Shown here: positions 15,089-27,600 of the stretch, piece by piece
How positions within the stretch are numbered: position 1 is the first letter of the stretch
How the letters are laid out: each line of letters begins with the position of its first letter
The notes under the pieces: model-generated
Told to the model about the DNA's origin: nothing
Databases searched by the model: none
What the model saw: the letters and a program-made list of their open reading frames with translations, nothing else
DNA from: Cucumis sativus
Taxonomy: Eukaryota > Streptophyta > Magnoliopsida > Cucurbitales > Cucurbitaceae
NCBI RefSeq assembly: GCF_000004075.3
Contig: NC_026658.2
Location: 13,566,075 to 13,630,074 of the forward strand
Reading direction: 5' to 3'
Length of the DNA stretch: 64,000 nt
Translations under genes and position numbers: made by a program

Positions 15089-16342
15089 ATGGAATCTCAA
15101 ACCACTAATATACAATTGCATACTACTTTTTTGGTTATCATTTTCTGAAATTGCTTCCAATTCTCCCCCTTCACTTGGTAATTTACGTCTGTTTTCACAA
15201 GAAGTGACCAAGAACACCGGAAAGCAAATTTTGAGACGAGGACATGGAATAGAGTACAACCTGAAAGTTCTTGGATGCAGGAGTGGATAGTATAGATGAT
15301 TTGTAGATTATTCTATATGTATCAATGTTCTTTTGGAGTGTTCAAGCCTTCAAGGTGCACTAGAACATATAGCCCTTCGGAATTTAGGTATCAATCAAAG
15401 GAAAAACGATTGTTATATGTATACATATATATATTATATATATATGATGCATATTTAATAGTCTTTTGGAGATTATTCTGATGATTCAGACAGATTTTAG
15501 CTGTACACATACACAAATAAATTTTGAACAGGAGTGTATACACACAAATCATTAACATATTCTTTGAAACCAAGCATGTGTATATATTTTACAAGTATGA
15601 TATTTCAAGCATGTCGATAGTATACTCGACGTGAGACATCAAGTATATTACACGACTTTTAGATAAAGACGAAATCTCCATGACTCTGGGACACGTTCTA
15701 CTAGGTAAAATATGGTTTTAAAAATTAGAACCTAATCATTATGATTTTATAAAACTCATTCATTATTTACGAGGTTTTATTAAACTATAGAATAGCTAAA
15801 TTTTAATTTAATTTAATCATAAAAAAACGTAAAACCTCAAATTATAAATCTTTTTTCCTGTACAAAGGAAATGTACTTATAGTGAAAAAAACACTTTTAA
15901 ACTATTAACCATTAAAAGATATTATTATAAATGATAAAAAACAGATTCTAAATTTTATTATATTTGAAAATAAATTAGGGTAACATTTTTAATCAATAAA
16001 TAAAGAAAAATAATTAGTAAATACTTTTACATCTTCAAAATGAAAAATTGAGTCTTCAATTTATCATAATTTTCAGAATTATTTTAGACATCAAGTTGAA
16101 GGTTCCATTGATTATTATTTGCATTTTGTCCCATCAAACGCATAAATGTTTGCATCCAATTACTACGCGTCACATTCACTAAAAGCTATAAATGGTAAAA
16201 TCATAAATGATGAAGTTGGTAGAACCGTGGCCGATCAATAGCCACTCTTTTGTTATTATTCAAAAACACCTTCAAATGAACCTGTTTCAAACTCTGCTTG
16301 AATTGTCCCCAATGGAGTTTTGATTTCGAAGGGAAAAACAAA
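15089..16342. other. Intergenic region between COP10 and the first AAE gene
   Basis: It contains the COP10 3' UTR, a TA-rich stretch near 15420-15450, then AT-rich DNA. From about 16265 it is homologous to the region just upstream of the second AAE gene (24628 onward), which marks the left edge of the tandem duplication unit. An upstream ATG near 16276 is out of frame with the AAE protein. Confidence 0.5.
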
Positions 16343-19300
16343 ATGGGAAAGAGCGTTTGGGAATTGGATATTGAAGATTTAGTGAAAACAGGCTTAAATC
16401 TCCATGAAGCTGTGGAATTTAACAGGATTCTTCAGAATGTACTGTCCACAGCCCAAAGATCAAAGCCTACTGAGGTTTGGCGGGAGCTCATGGCTCGAAG
16501 AGCCTTGAAACCCACACACCCATATGAGTTGCATCACCTTCTCTATTACTCTGTCTATGCTAATTGGAATATCTCTTCCAATGGACCTCCTCCATATTGG
16601 TTTCCTTCTATGTAATGTTTCTCATTTCATTCACCTAATTTTTATAGAGTTTCTGTGTCTTTGTAATGCCTATTGTCATATTTCTACTTGTAGTAATCAA
16701 TCTAAACTGACAAACTTGGGAAAGATCATGGAGTTGCATGGTCCAAAGCTGTTGGGAGCTTCATATAAAGATCCTATCTCCAGTTTCAGCTTGTTTCAGA
16801 AACTCTCCTATCAGAGTCCTGAGGTTTGGATTCAATTCTGTATATATGGGGTTTTAATATGGAAATTGCATTCATTTTCGTGATTTATCTTGTGTTTCGG
16901 TGGTTATAGATTTACTGGTCAATTGTTCTTCACGAGCTTTCTGTTACTTTTCAAAAACCGCCAAGGTGTATTTTAGATAGGACTGAGAAGTCAAATGTAA
17001 GATGGCTCCCTGACTCCATTTTGAACATTGCCGAGTGTTGTCTGCTTCCTTCAAGTCGTCCATTGAAAGATGATAATTCTTCGGCAATTGTGTGGAGGAA
17101 TGAAGGCTGTGATAATTCAAATGTGAATCATATGACACTCAAACAACTTCGAGAGAAAGTAACGTATGCTCCTCTCTTTGACTACCGACGTTTCATCAAA
17201 TTGATCATAAATATTGCTGATTATAATGAGAGGAGAGCTTTAGTATCAAGCAATTCTCTTGAAAAGCGGTTTATGATTATCTTCCTCTTTTTTAAAAATA
17301 AAAAAATAAAAAAATAGAAATAACTACGTACATCTTTTTACAAGGGCGTAAAAAAACCACTAACACTCCTCTGGGGAATCAACATGAAACCAACCTCGTG
17401 GACTGTTATTCTTTTTAATGAGATGTTGGCATGCTATGCAGGTTGGTGGCAAATGCACTTGATGCAACATTTTCAAAGGGCGATGCCATTGCTATTGACA
17501 TGCCATTGACAGTTGATGCAGTTGTCATCTATTTAGCTATTGTTCTAGCAGGGCTTGTTGTTGTTTCTATTGCTGACAGCTTTGCTGCTAATGAAGTTGC
17601 AGTTCGTTTGCGTATATCAAAGGCAAAGGGAATATTTACTCAGGTAATTTTGTTAAAAACTTCAAAAAATAGAGTAGCTAAGAGACTCATGAGCTTTATA
17701 TAGTAAATTTTTAGTGGGGAAAAGACCTCTTTTCAAGTAGTCATTTCTCAAAATAGATTATTGTCATTGTTGTTGATTTCCTCTCTGATGAATTTAACCG
17801 AGTCTTGATGTTTTCATGGCTTTGAAAACTGAAGATTGCATTTTGTTAGATTCTTTGTGCATTTGTTTTCAAAGTCAAGAATTAGAAATGTACAGAATTT
17901 GACGCTTAGAATATATGGATGCCATAAACAGGGACAATTTTTAAATATCACTAACTTTTACATTTGACTTTGTTTTCATTGCTTTTCAATGTTTAATTCT
18001 TATTTCATATTTCAATCAGGATTTCATATTAAGAGGAGGCAAGAAGTATCCTTTGTACAGGTAAAGTAACCAACACAAGACCCTGCGTTATCCTACAATG
18101 CTTTTGGTGAAAGAGAGTCGCGAGTTACAAGCGAACTTTTATATTCCTCTTTCCAGTGGCGAGGATCTTTATCTTTAACATACCAAGAACCATATTTCTA
18201 GATGGAATGATCTTAATAATTGGTAGCTTGATTAATCTGTCAACTTAGATTTAAGTCACCGTAGGCGTTAAAAGTGTTGGTATAATATTAAATTTATCTC
18301 AACCATTAGATTAAGTTTTTGGATAACTTGGTGATTTAACATGGTACAAGAGAAAAATGTCACGGGCTCAAACTCTTGTAATGTTATTTCCTCTTCAATT
18401 AACGTTGATTTACATTTGTTGGGTCTTCAACAAATTTATAAGGAGTATTAAAATGTTATTATAATATTAAATTTACCTTCACCCATGAGTTAACTTTTTT
18501 GGATCAATGGATGATTTAACACAATATTAATGCAGAAGGTTTTGTGATCAAACCAATGTTATTTCCTCCACAATTTATATTGATTCTTACTTATTGGGTC
18601 TTCTGCAAATTTCTAATTCCAAAAGTGAAAGGGAATATCATAGTATTGATATAATATTAAACTTACCTTCTTCCATTAGCTTAATCTTTTGGGTCAATTA
18701 GTGACATGAAAATAGGTTTTTTGGAAGCCTACCATTTGACACATGCATTTGGTTCTCGAACAACTTATAGTTGCACTGCACTTTCTCACGGAAATTTGTT
18801 TCTTCTTGCAGTCGGGTTATACAAGGGGGGTCGTGTAAGGCTATTGTGATCCCCGCAACTGGGAACAGGCTGGATGTGGATTTGCGAGAACAAGATCTAT
18901 CATGGGAAGAATTTCTTTCGACTGCAAAGGAATTTCCAAGGTAATGCAATTATAATGTTGACACATGTTGATTTCTTATTACCTTCTTGTAAGTTCAATA
19001 AACTGTCCTACTTAAATTCAGCTTCCAATGAAGGTAACGTTCAAAAGATTATCAACAGTGCTGATTATGTTTTATTATGAATGAATCAGTAAAATTTGAT
19101 CTGCATTGTTATACTGCAGATCAAATCGTTACTCTCCAGTATATCATTCAAGTGACGGCGTGACAAATATTCTCTTTTCATCTGGGACCACAGGTAAAAA
19201 CAATTTTTAAGAACTACATCTGCATCGTTACTCTCTCCAAGCACTGAAATTTTAATGTCTAGTGCTGGGTGTCTAGCGCATTCAGACACTCAAACACTTA

Positions 19301-22300
19301 TGAGAACATGTATCGAACACTTGTTAGGGGAACAAATGTGTTAAAAATGCCTAGAACACTTGTTGTATCGACTAAAAAGACACATATATGACAACATTAA
19401 TAAATTTTTAGAATGAAATACATTAAACCATTTTTAAGGTGCATTGTAAGACAATTTGGGGGAGAGGGGAATTGAAACCGGACCTCTTATCTTTGTCTAC
19501 GTATAGATGTCAGTTGAGCTGAGCTCATGTTGACACATTAAACTAATTTTTTAAAGCATATATATGCATTAACCCATTTACTTTGACATTTTCTTTGAGG
19601 ATATATTTTAAAAAATAGTGTGTTGTTGTGTCTCTGTTTTTGTGTCATATCATATATGTGCTTCTTAGTCTATGATATATACCAAAGGAGAAAATTTTAT
19701 TAATGTTTAAAAGTTGTGAATACAAGACCACAAATACTCTATTTATAATTGAAAAGCAATTAACAACAATCCTAATTAATAAATGAAACTAATCTTAATC
19801 CTAATATATAAAAAAAACTAATCCTAATCCTAATAAATTAAGAATTTGACCATAATACTCTATTCCTACTTCATTGGCCTAGCTTCATATACAGTGGCAA
19901 ATCCAAAAATTTTGTTCCAAGGGGCTTTGACTTCAATTTAGAAAGAGTATGGAGGCTAATAAGGTTCTTTTGCAATTATATTATGCAAACCTGGACTCGA
20001 ACATCGCCATTCTAATCAATAATTTTAGTTTTTAGACCCAGAACTATTGATAAATCTTTGAGGATGTACTTCTTTCAAAGTGGGAACCAAAATAGTACTT
20101 TAACAATTTTTTAGTATAGAAATGTAGAGAGGAAACGCAAAAATATGGGGTGGGTAGGACCTTGAACCTGGGATGGCAACCACTATGGCAAGAACATTTT
20201 TTTGTTGAATAATCCATTTCACCAATTAATATTACTTCGCCGATAAATATTTGACGGGGGCTCCTTAGCTGAAACCCCTACTGACCATATGTTTATTGAT
20301 GAAGAAAATGTGTACAATATTTTGACATCCGCAGTTGCAAATTCTTATAAACTTGTGGCCCATATCAGGAGAGCCAAAAGCAATCCCATGGACACAACTT
20401 TCACCTATCCGCTGCGCTGCTGATTCCTGGGCTCACATGGATGTTCAGCCTGGTGATGTTTTCTGTTGGCCCACAAATTTAGGATGGGTGATGGGGCCAG
20501 TTTCAGTGTACTCATCCTTGTTAGCTGGTGCAACTCTTGCTCTCTATCATGGATCTCCTCTTGGCCATGGATTTGGAAAGTTCGTTCAGGTGAAAGTTTT
20601 GTCAGATGCCTATGAGCCCAACCATGGAATTTAATTGCTAGGACAACTAGTTTAAAATTTTAAACATTTCTTTCCTCTTCATTTGTTGTAGGATGCAGGA
20701 GTGACTTTATTGGGAACAGTTCCAAGCTTGGTAAAAACTTGGAAGGATACAAGGTGCATGGAAGGCTTAAATTGGACAAAAATAAGGTAATATTTTACAA
20801 TTCTATATTGGAATGTTAAGTTATGACATTTAATGTCAGTTTAATGGTGTCAAAAAGAGCTTCGTTTAATTGACGTCAATGTATGTTTAAGAATTAAGAG
20901 GTCTATAGTTGAAATTTCTTCACTCCTGTATGTACTAAAATATATTTATTAGTTGAATGGACTTGGAAGTTGATATCTGCAGGCACTTTGCCTCTACTGG
21001 CGAAACGTCAAATGTCGATGATGATCTCTGGCTTTCCTCGAGATCATATTACAAACCTATATTTGAATTTTGTGGTGGCACAGAACTTGCCTCAAGCTAC
21101 ATCAACGGAACTCCACTACAACCCCAAGCTTTTGGGGCTTTTACCACAGCATCTATGACTACAGAATTTGTCATCCTTGATGAACATGGAATACCTTATG
21201 TGCGTACAAGAAATAGGCATTTATGTCATTTAGTGAATTTCTCAATGAAAAATCAAGTATTTTATTTTTTCTCTGCTTTTTTTTTTTATCAACAGCCAGA
21301 AGATCAACCTTGCATTGGTGAAATAGGGTTATTCCCTATATATTTGGGAGCTAGCAACGAATTGCTAAACGCTGATCATGATAAAGTTTACTTCAAGGGA
21401 ATGCCAATATACAATGGAATGGTATAGTCAAGCTCAAGCACACCCTTCTTTTTGTTTATAGATTTCTTTTAATCTCTCAGGGACTTTTGGTACAAAACTT
21501 GGCTGTGTATTTATGCTCTGTTTCGGCATCCAAATGAATGTGGGTTATAGTATTGGTTGATTATGAATGCAACTTGCAAGTGAAATCTCATTTTTTAAAA
21601 TAAGTAAGCAGGTATTTAGAATATCTTTTTACTTGATTCACTTCATTTCAGCAACTGAGAAGACATGGAGACATCATCAAAAGAACTGTTGGAGGCTACT
21701 TCGTTGTTCAAGGTAGGGCTGATGACACCATGAACCTTGGCGGCATCAAGGTACTACACTGTTTTCTCTGATTTTCTGCTACTCCTAACATGAATGTCAT
21801 TTTTCCAGTAAAATTCAATAGACTTGTGAAGTTGTTAGGAAACCTCCTAATTAGAATAATATCTAAAATATACTGAAATATAGAAGATGAAGAACTACAA
21901 GATAACCTAAGTATGAATGCATGAAACATCCCCTCTTGAGTGTGTTGCAAGCCCTAGATCACCCCCCCTCCTGTGTATAACAAAATACACTAACTAACTC
22001 TATCTAATTACTCTTAAGCTCTTTACTAATATTCCTAACTAAGCACTTTATAGAAGTCAAGTACGCGGGACATTTACACGAGGTATAAATAAATTCAGAA
22101 CAAAACTAAATTATATCTCAAATTCCCACTTCATAGGTTAGAATCAAATAAGCGATCATAAAATTGTAAACAATAAAGCGTAATAAAAAAGGAGAACACT
22201 GTAAATTAAACTGGCTCGCCTCGAACTCGGGAGTAAGTCCAGGCTTCTGACTTCTGCAACTACAGATTCTACTATGATAGAGATTGAAAAGACACCCAAA

Positions 22301-23685
22301 TCCACGCTTACAAATCTCTCTTCCCAAATAGCCCAACAATAATTGTTTAAATTCAAGTACTTCACCCCAGTAACTTGAAATAAATAATAAGAGAAACCTT
22401 TTTTTAACCCAAAATAGAAAAATGCACACTGTGCTGTCACTCCAAAATACTGAAGAACAAAAACATTAATGCTCTCAGTTCTAATTCATCTTCGACGGCA
22501 AAGTGAATCACGGCCCACACTTCTTTTTTTCCTTCAAAAGCCTCCTCCTTCTATAGAATAAACTCCACCGCCCATTTCTTTCTTTAATCATAACCACCTA
22601 CAATTTTAGCCGATTAAAAAGCTTTCTTACCCAAGTTCATTAGAGGAAATGGGCTTTGAGAAAAAAATGGGTTAACATGAAAATAAGATGTTTCCACATG
22701 TATGTTGAGAAAGAAAAATTTTATCCGCAAAAGAATTTGCTCAAGACTTGAGTAAATTGATTTTGAGCCAATAAGTTTGGGCTCCACATTCTTGACAAAG
22801 TAGGTAGCCAGTTCGAGCAACCTTATTACTTGCTTTTTCCTCCGTTAAAAGACAGACAAATTTCTGTTAGACCACCCATCATACGCCAGTATAGTAGGAG
22901 AAAGAACAGGAAAGAGAAAAAGGACGAGGAGTTGGTTATGTAACCAACTGCAGGTGGGGACCACAAGGAAATGGAGTGCCGACGCACGATCACCATGGCA
23001 GGGGAGTGAGGGAGCAAATATAAATAGAGATGAGAAGGAAGGGAGAGGGCAGAGAATTTTGGTGATAAGAATCCTACTGTTATTCCTTGAGAGATAGGAA
23101 GGCAGCCGAGGGAGAGAGGGAGTCTTCGACGGGGAGCTTTTATTTTTCTTCTGTATTTTTCATTAGCCACAGTATTTCCTATATTGTATCCTTTTCCATT
23201 GCAAACTGAGAAGGTCGGGTTCTATCAATTTCTTCCTGACTGTTAGATTATTTAACACCTACTTCTTTTACACACATGTAGACAAGTTCGGTAGAAATTG
23301 AACGGATATGCGACCATGTCGATGAGAGTATATTGGAAACAGCTGCAGTAAGTCTATCACCTATAGAAGGTGGTCCGGAACAACTAGTTATTCTGGTGGT
23401 ACTAAGAAAGGAATATGAAAGGTCCCCACAAGAGCTGAAAGTCAAATTCTCAAAAGCAATTCAGAAAAATCTTAACCCTTTATTCAAGGTAGCATTTGAC
23501 ATTTTCTTTCCAATTTTTTTGGCAAACAAGGTCCTTCGATGATTTGAACTTTGAAGTGAATGAAACTGCAGGTTGGGTTTGTGAAAATTGTACCAAGCTT
23601 TCCACGAACTGCTTCTAACAAGTTACTGAGAAGAGTTTTGAGGAAACAGATGAAGGATGAACTTGCCCTTCGAAGTCAACTTTAG
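16343..23685 (+). CDS. Acyl-activating enzyme, AAE17/AAE18 type, tandem copy A
   Basis: Fourteen coding exons join in frame: 16343-16611, 16694-16823, 16910-17163, 17442-17643, 18020-18060, 18812-18940, 19120-19193, 20369-20589, 20692-20786, 20983-21199, 21296-21421, 21652-21750, 23282-23488, 23572-23685. The product is 725 aa, matching the family length. It is an ATP-dependent acyl-CoA synthetase-like enzyme of the AMP-binding superfamily. Visible motifs are SSGTTGEPK (362-370, ATP loop), CGGTE (502-506), GRADD (607-611) and a C-terminal catalytic lysine in TASNK (K705). The C-terminal SQL resembles a weak PTS1 signal; the Arabidopsis relatives are annotated as peroxisomal, and AAE18 acts on the auxin precursor 2,4-DB. 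The start is the MGKS methionine shared with copy B. Relative to copy B, several normally conserved residues differ (N197, A508, E533). The true substrate is unknown. The exon 3 donor is GTATGC. Confidence 0.9.
18281..18715. repeat. Degenerate tandem repeat in intron 5 of AAE copy A
   Basis: Three related units begin with ATAATATTAAA(C/T)TTA at about 18281, 18461 and 18651, so the period is about 180-190 bp. Each continues with a word like TTAAGTTTTTGGATAACTTGG and GTGATTTAACA. Similar material is in intron 5 of copy B (about 26850-27190), so the array predates the gene duplication. The words TTTTGGGTCAATTAGTG and ATTTAACATGGTA recall fragments of plant retroelements, but I cannot name the family. 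Confidence 0.6.
22064..22803. other. Insertion in intron 12 of AAE copy A, absent from copy B
   Basis: Intron 12 is about 1.53 kb in copy A and about 0.40 kb in copy B. The alignable sequence TAGAAGTCAAGTA is followed in copy B almost at once by GTAGCCAGTTCGAGC. In copy A about 740 bp intervene. A further copy-A-specific stretch lies at about 22855-23225. I see no terminal repeats or transposase, so the origin is unclear. It could be a gain in A or a loss in B. Confidence 0.6.
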
Positions 23686-24698
23686 AGACCAAGACGAAAT
23701 CTCTCTAAATTATTGAAATAAGATAGTTAATAGCAGTTCCATAAAGCTGCTTGAAAAGTAATTTAATATAGGTGTTTAATTGGAAGAAAATAAATCTAAT
23801 TTATGACCTTTCAATAATTTATAGTTGCTTGTGTCGCGAAACATATGTTTAAATAGATAATTAGCACCTTTCATATAAAACTCTAGAAATCAAATCATTC
23901 GGATTCGCAAATCTAATTTCAAATCTTATATACAAGTTTCCAACATAGCAGGATTGTATTTTTCTATATGGAATCACCATCAAAGCTGCAGAAACAATAA
24001 CTTAAATTCACAACCACCTTAACTATTGTGTAAAAAAGACAAGAGTAAGTCAATACTGAATCCAGTTGTTGCTGCCAACGTCGTATTACTATTAATTTGT
24101 AATGATGTGTACTTTCAAACGAACTCAGTGCGTTTGCTTTATAGGAAATAGAAGATGAGAAAACCAATGATTAAGAGTGAAAGGATTGCAATATAAATGT
24201 ATTTCAACATGTGATCTTTTAAACAACACATTTTAATTTGTGGAGCCATGTTTTATTAGAAAAGAAAAAAAATAGTAAATTTTGAAGATTGTTATATTAG
24301 AAAAATGCTTAGGTGAATCGTTTTTTAGTTTGAGTTTTAAGAAATCATAAATTTTGAAGATTGTCCTACTAATAAAATGTTTGGCTGACCTTGAACATGT
24401 ACATTTTGTGTATTCCATCCAACTATTTAATGATAATTTATTATGCAATAAAATTCTTTCTTTATTTCTTCTTTGAAAGAATATATATAAATTTGAGTGA
24501 ATGATCATTACCAATGCACGTGGATAACTTAAATATATGTATTTGAGGGCACACGGATGATGCATCAATTTGTTAATTGTCACATCCTTAAAATCAAATC
24601 ATAGATTGTGACTTCAGAAACAACGTTAAATGGAACCTGTTTCAAACTCCATTTTAGTAATGCCCCAATGGAATTTTGATCTCGAAGGGAAACACAAA
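23686..24698. other. Region between the tandem AAE genes
   Basis: The first part is the 3' flank of copy A. Up to about 24130 it is recognisably homologous to the DNA downstream of copy B (about 31200-31460), for example around GCAGGATTGTATTTTTCTAT versus GCCAGATTGTATTTATCTAT. The remainder is AT-rich and must contain the promoter of copy B; I cannot place a TATA box with confidence. Confidence 0.55.
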
Positions 24699-27600
24699 AT
24701 GGGAAAGAGCATTTGGGAATTGGGTATTGAAGATTTAGTGAAAACAGGCTTAAAGCTCCATGAAGCTGTGGAATTCAATAGGATTCTTCAGAATGTACTG
24801 TCCACAGCCCAAAGATCAAAGCCTACTGAGGTTTGGCGGGAGCTCATGGCTCGAAGAGCCTTGAAACCCACACACCCATATGAGTTGCATCGCCTTCTCT
24901 ATTACTCTGTTTATGCTAATTGGAATATCTCTTCCAATGGACCTCCTCCATATTGGTTTCCTTCTATGTAATGTTTCTCATTTCATTCACCTAATTTTTA
25001 TAGAGTTTCTGTCTTTGTAATGCCTATTGTCATATTTCTACTTGTAGTGATCAATCTAAACTGACAAACTTGGGAAAGATCATGGAGTTGCATGGTCCAA
25101 AGCTGTTGGGAGCTTCATATAAAGATCCTATATCAAGTTTCAGCTTATTTCAGAAATTCTCCATTCAGAATCCTGAGGTTTGGATTCAATTTTGTACATG
25201 GGGTTTTAGTATGGAAATTGTATACATTTTGGTGATCACTGTCTTGTGCTTTGATGGTTATAGATTTACTGGTCAATTGTTCTTCAAGAGCTTTCTATTA
25301 CTTTTCAAAAAGCACCGAGGTGTATTTTAGATAGGACTGAGAAGCCAAATGGAAGATGGCTCCCTGACTCCATGTTGAATATTGCTGAGTGTTGTTTGCG
25401 TTCTTCAAGTCGCCTATTGAGAGATGATAATTCTTTGGCAATTGTGTGGAGGGATGAAGGCTGTGATAATTCAAACGTGAACCACATGACACTCAAACAA
25501 CTTCGAGAGAAAGTAACGTATGCTCCTCTCTTTGAATACCGACGTTTCATCAAATATATCATAAATATTGCTGATTCTAATCAGAGGAGAGGTTTAGTAT
25601 TAAGCGATTATCTTGAAAAGCGGTTTATAATTATCTCACGTTTTCTTTATAAATAGAAAAAAAAAAAAAAAGGACAACAAAAACCCTCGTTTAAAGAAGA
25701 AGGATCCAACTAAGTAAAATAATACATAAAAAGTAGTTACGAAAGTTCTTTGAAATTGAAAGCAAGTAGGAGATATGAAACTTAACCAAAGATCAAACAT
25801 CACAAGAGTCCTTCTCCAGCTAACTTTTGTTGTTTCTCTCTCCCATAAAACTATCAACAAAGGGCATATCCCAACATCCTAAAGAAAGCGACCCTTCTCC
25901 CTAAAAGAAAATGAAAAAGAAACTTCCCAATTGAACTATTGACACTCCTTTGAGGAGCCAACATGAAACCAAACTTGGGGACTAAAGTGTTCATTTTTTC
26001 AACCTTAGAACCAAATAGACACTAACCTTATACTACAAGAACTAAAAATACATTTTGCCCTTAGTTTTAACAAGATCTTGGCATGTTGCGCAGGTTGGTG
26101 GCAAATGCACTCGATGCAACATTTTCAAAGGGCGATGTTGTTGCTATTGACATGCCATTGACAGTTGATGCAGTTGTTATATATTTAGCTATTGTTCTAG
26201 CAGGGCTTGTTGTTGTGTCTATTGCTGACAGCTTTGCTGCTAATGAAGTTGCAGTTCGTCTGCTTATATCAAAAGCAAAGGGAATCTTTACTCAGGTAAT
26301 TTTGTTAAAAAGTTTTGAAACTAGAGGTAGGTAAGGAATCTCATCTTATCAGGTAGTCATTTCTCCAAAGAGATCATTATATTGTCGCTGAATTTCCTTT
26401 CTGATGAATTTAAACGAGTCTTGATGTGAATTTGAAAACTGAAGATTGCATTCTGTTAGGTTCTTCGTTTATTTGTTTTCAAGGTGAAGAACGGGAAAAT
26501 ATACAGAATTTGATTCTTATTTGGTGATAATATCATCTCACAAAATGACAGAATTTGTGTTATCTGTTTTCAAATATCATTAATTTGTACATTTGACTTT
26601 GTTTTCAGTGTTCTTCAATGTTTAATTCTTGTTTCATATTTAAATCAGGATTTCATATTGAGGGGAGGCAAGAAGTATCCCTTATACAGGTGAAGTGACC
26701 AACAGAAAACCCTACGTTTTCCTACCGTCTTTAGGGAATGAGAGTGTCATGAGTTAGAAGCAAACTTACATATTTCTAGATGGGATGACACTATTAATTA
26801 ATCCATAGATTGATTGATCTTTCGTTTCGTTGTAGGAATTAAAAAACATAAAGTTTACTTTCACTCGTTAGGTTAAGTTTTTAGGTCAATCGGTGATTTA
26901 ACATAGTATCAAAACAAAATTCACGTGCTCAAACCCTTGCAATATTAATTCATCCTTCATTAATATTGATTTTCACTTATTAGGTTATCTACAAATTTTC
27001 AAACTCACAAGTAAAGAAAAGTGTTAAAGTATTGAATTTATCTTCACCTATGAGCTTAATCTTTTTGTTCAATTGAAGATTTACATGGTAGGGGAGCAAA
27101 ATGTCTTGTGCTCAATATTCCTACAAGCCTATTAATTTAATCTTCACTGATTAGCTCAAGCTTTTGCATCAAACGGTGATCTAACATTAGGTTTCTTGGA
27201 AGCTCTCATGCTAATATTACCATTTGATGCATAGATTTAGTTCTGGAAGAACACATAGCTACATTGAACTTTCTCACAGAATTTTTTTCTCCTTGCAGTC
27301 GGGTTATAGAAGGGGGATCGTGTAAGGCTATAGTGATTCCCGCAAGTGGAAACAGGCTGGAAGTGGATTTGCGAGAACAGGATCTATCATGGGAAGAATT
27401 TATTTCAACTGCAAAGGAATTTCCAAGGTAATGCAAAGACAATGTCAACACTTCGTTGCTTTCTTCTTACCGTCTTGTAAGTTCACTAAACAATGTTCCA
27501 CTTAAATTCTGCTGCTGATGAAGGTAATGTTACAAAGATTGCCTACTGTACTGATTATAATTTACAACGTACGAATCAGTAAAATTTGAACTGCTGATGG

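Noticed and set aside
20900-20980. LTR retrotransposon or helitron body within the AAE introns
   Set aside because: Some words resemble retroelement fragments, but no long terminal repeats, primer-binding site with polyprotein, or helicase coding could be found.
22118-22440. Two overlapping minus-strand frames in intron 12 of AAE copy A
   Set aside because: They lie in the copy-A-specific intron block, have no recognisable similarity and are hydrophobic, low-complexity translations.
16343-23685. AAE copy A as a pseudogene, because its coding sequence appears only as short separate frames
   Set aside because: All 14 exons join in phase with usable GT-AG junctions and give a full 725-aa protein with catalytic motifs, so fragmentation is just introns.
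24233-24583. 116-codon minus-strand frame between the AAE genes
   Set aside because: AT-rich, Lys/Phe/Ile-biased translation with an internal repeated stretch and no family match.
24630-24698. N-terminal extension of AAE copy B from the ATG at 24630
   Set aside because: Copy A has a one-base difference that puts the matching ATG out of frame, and related proteins start near MGKS. The extension is probably 5' UTR.
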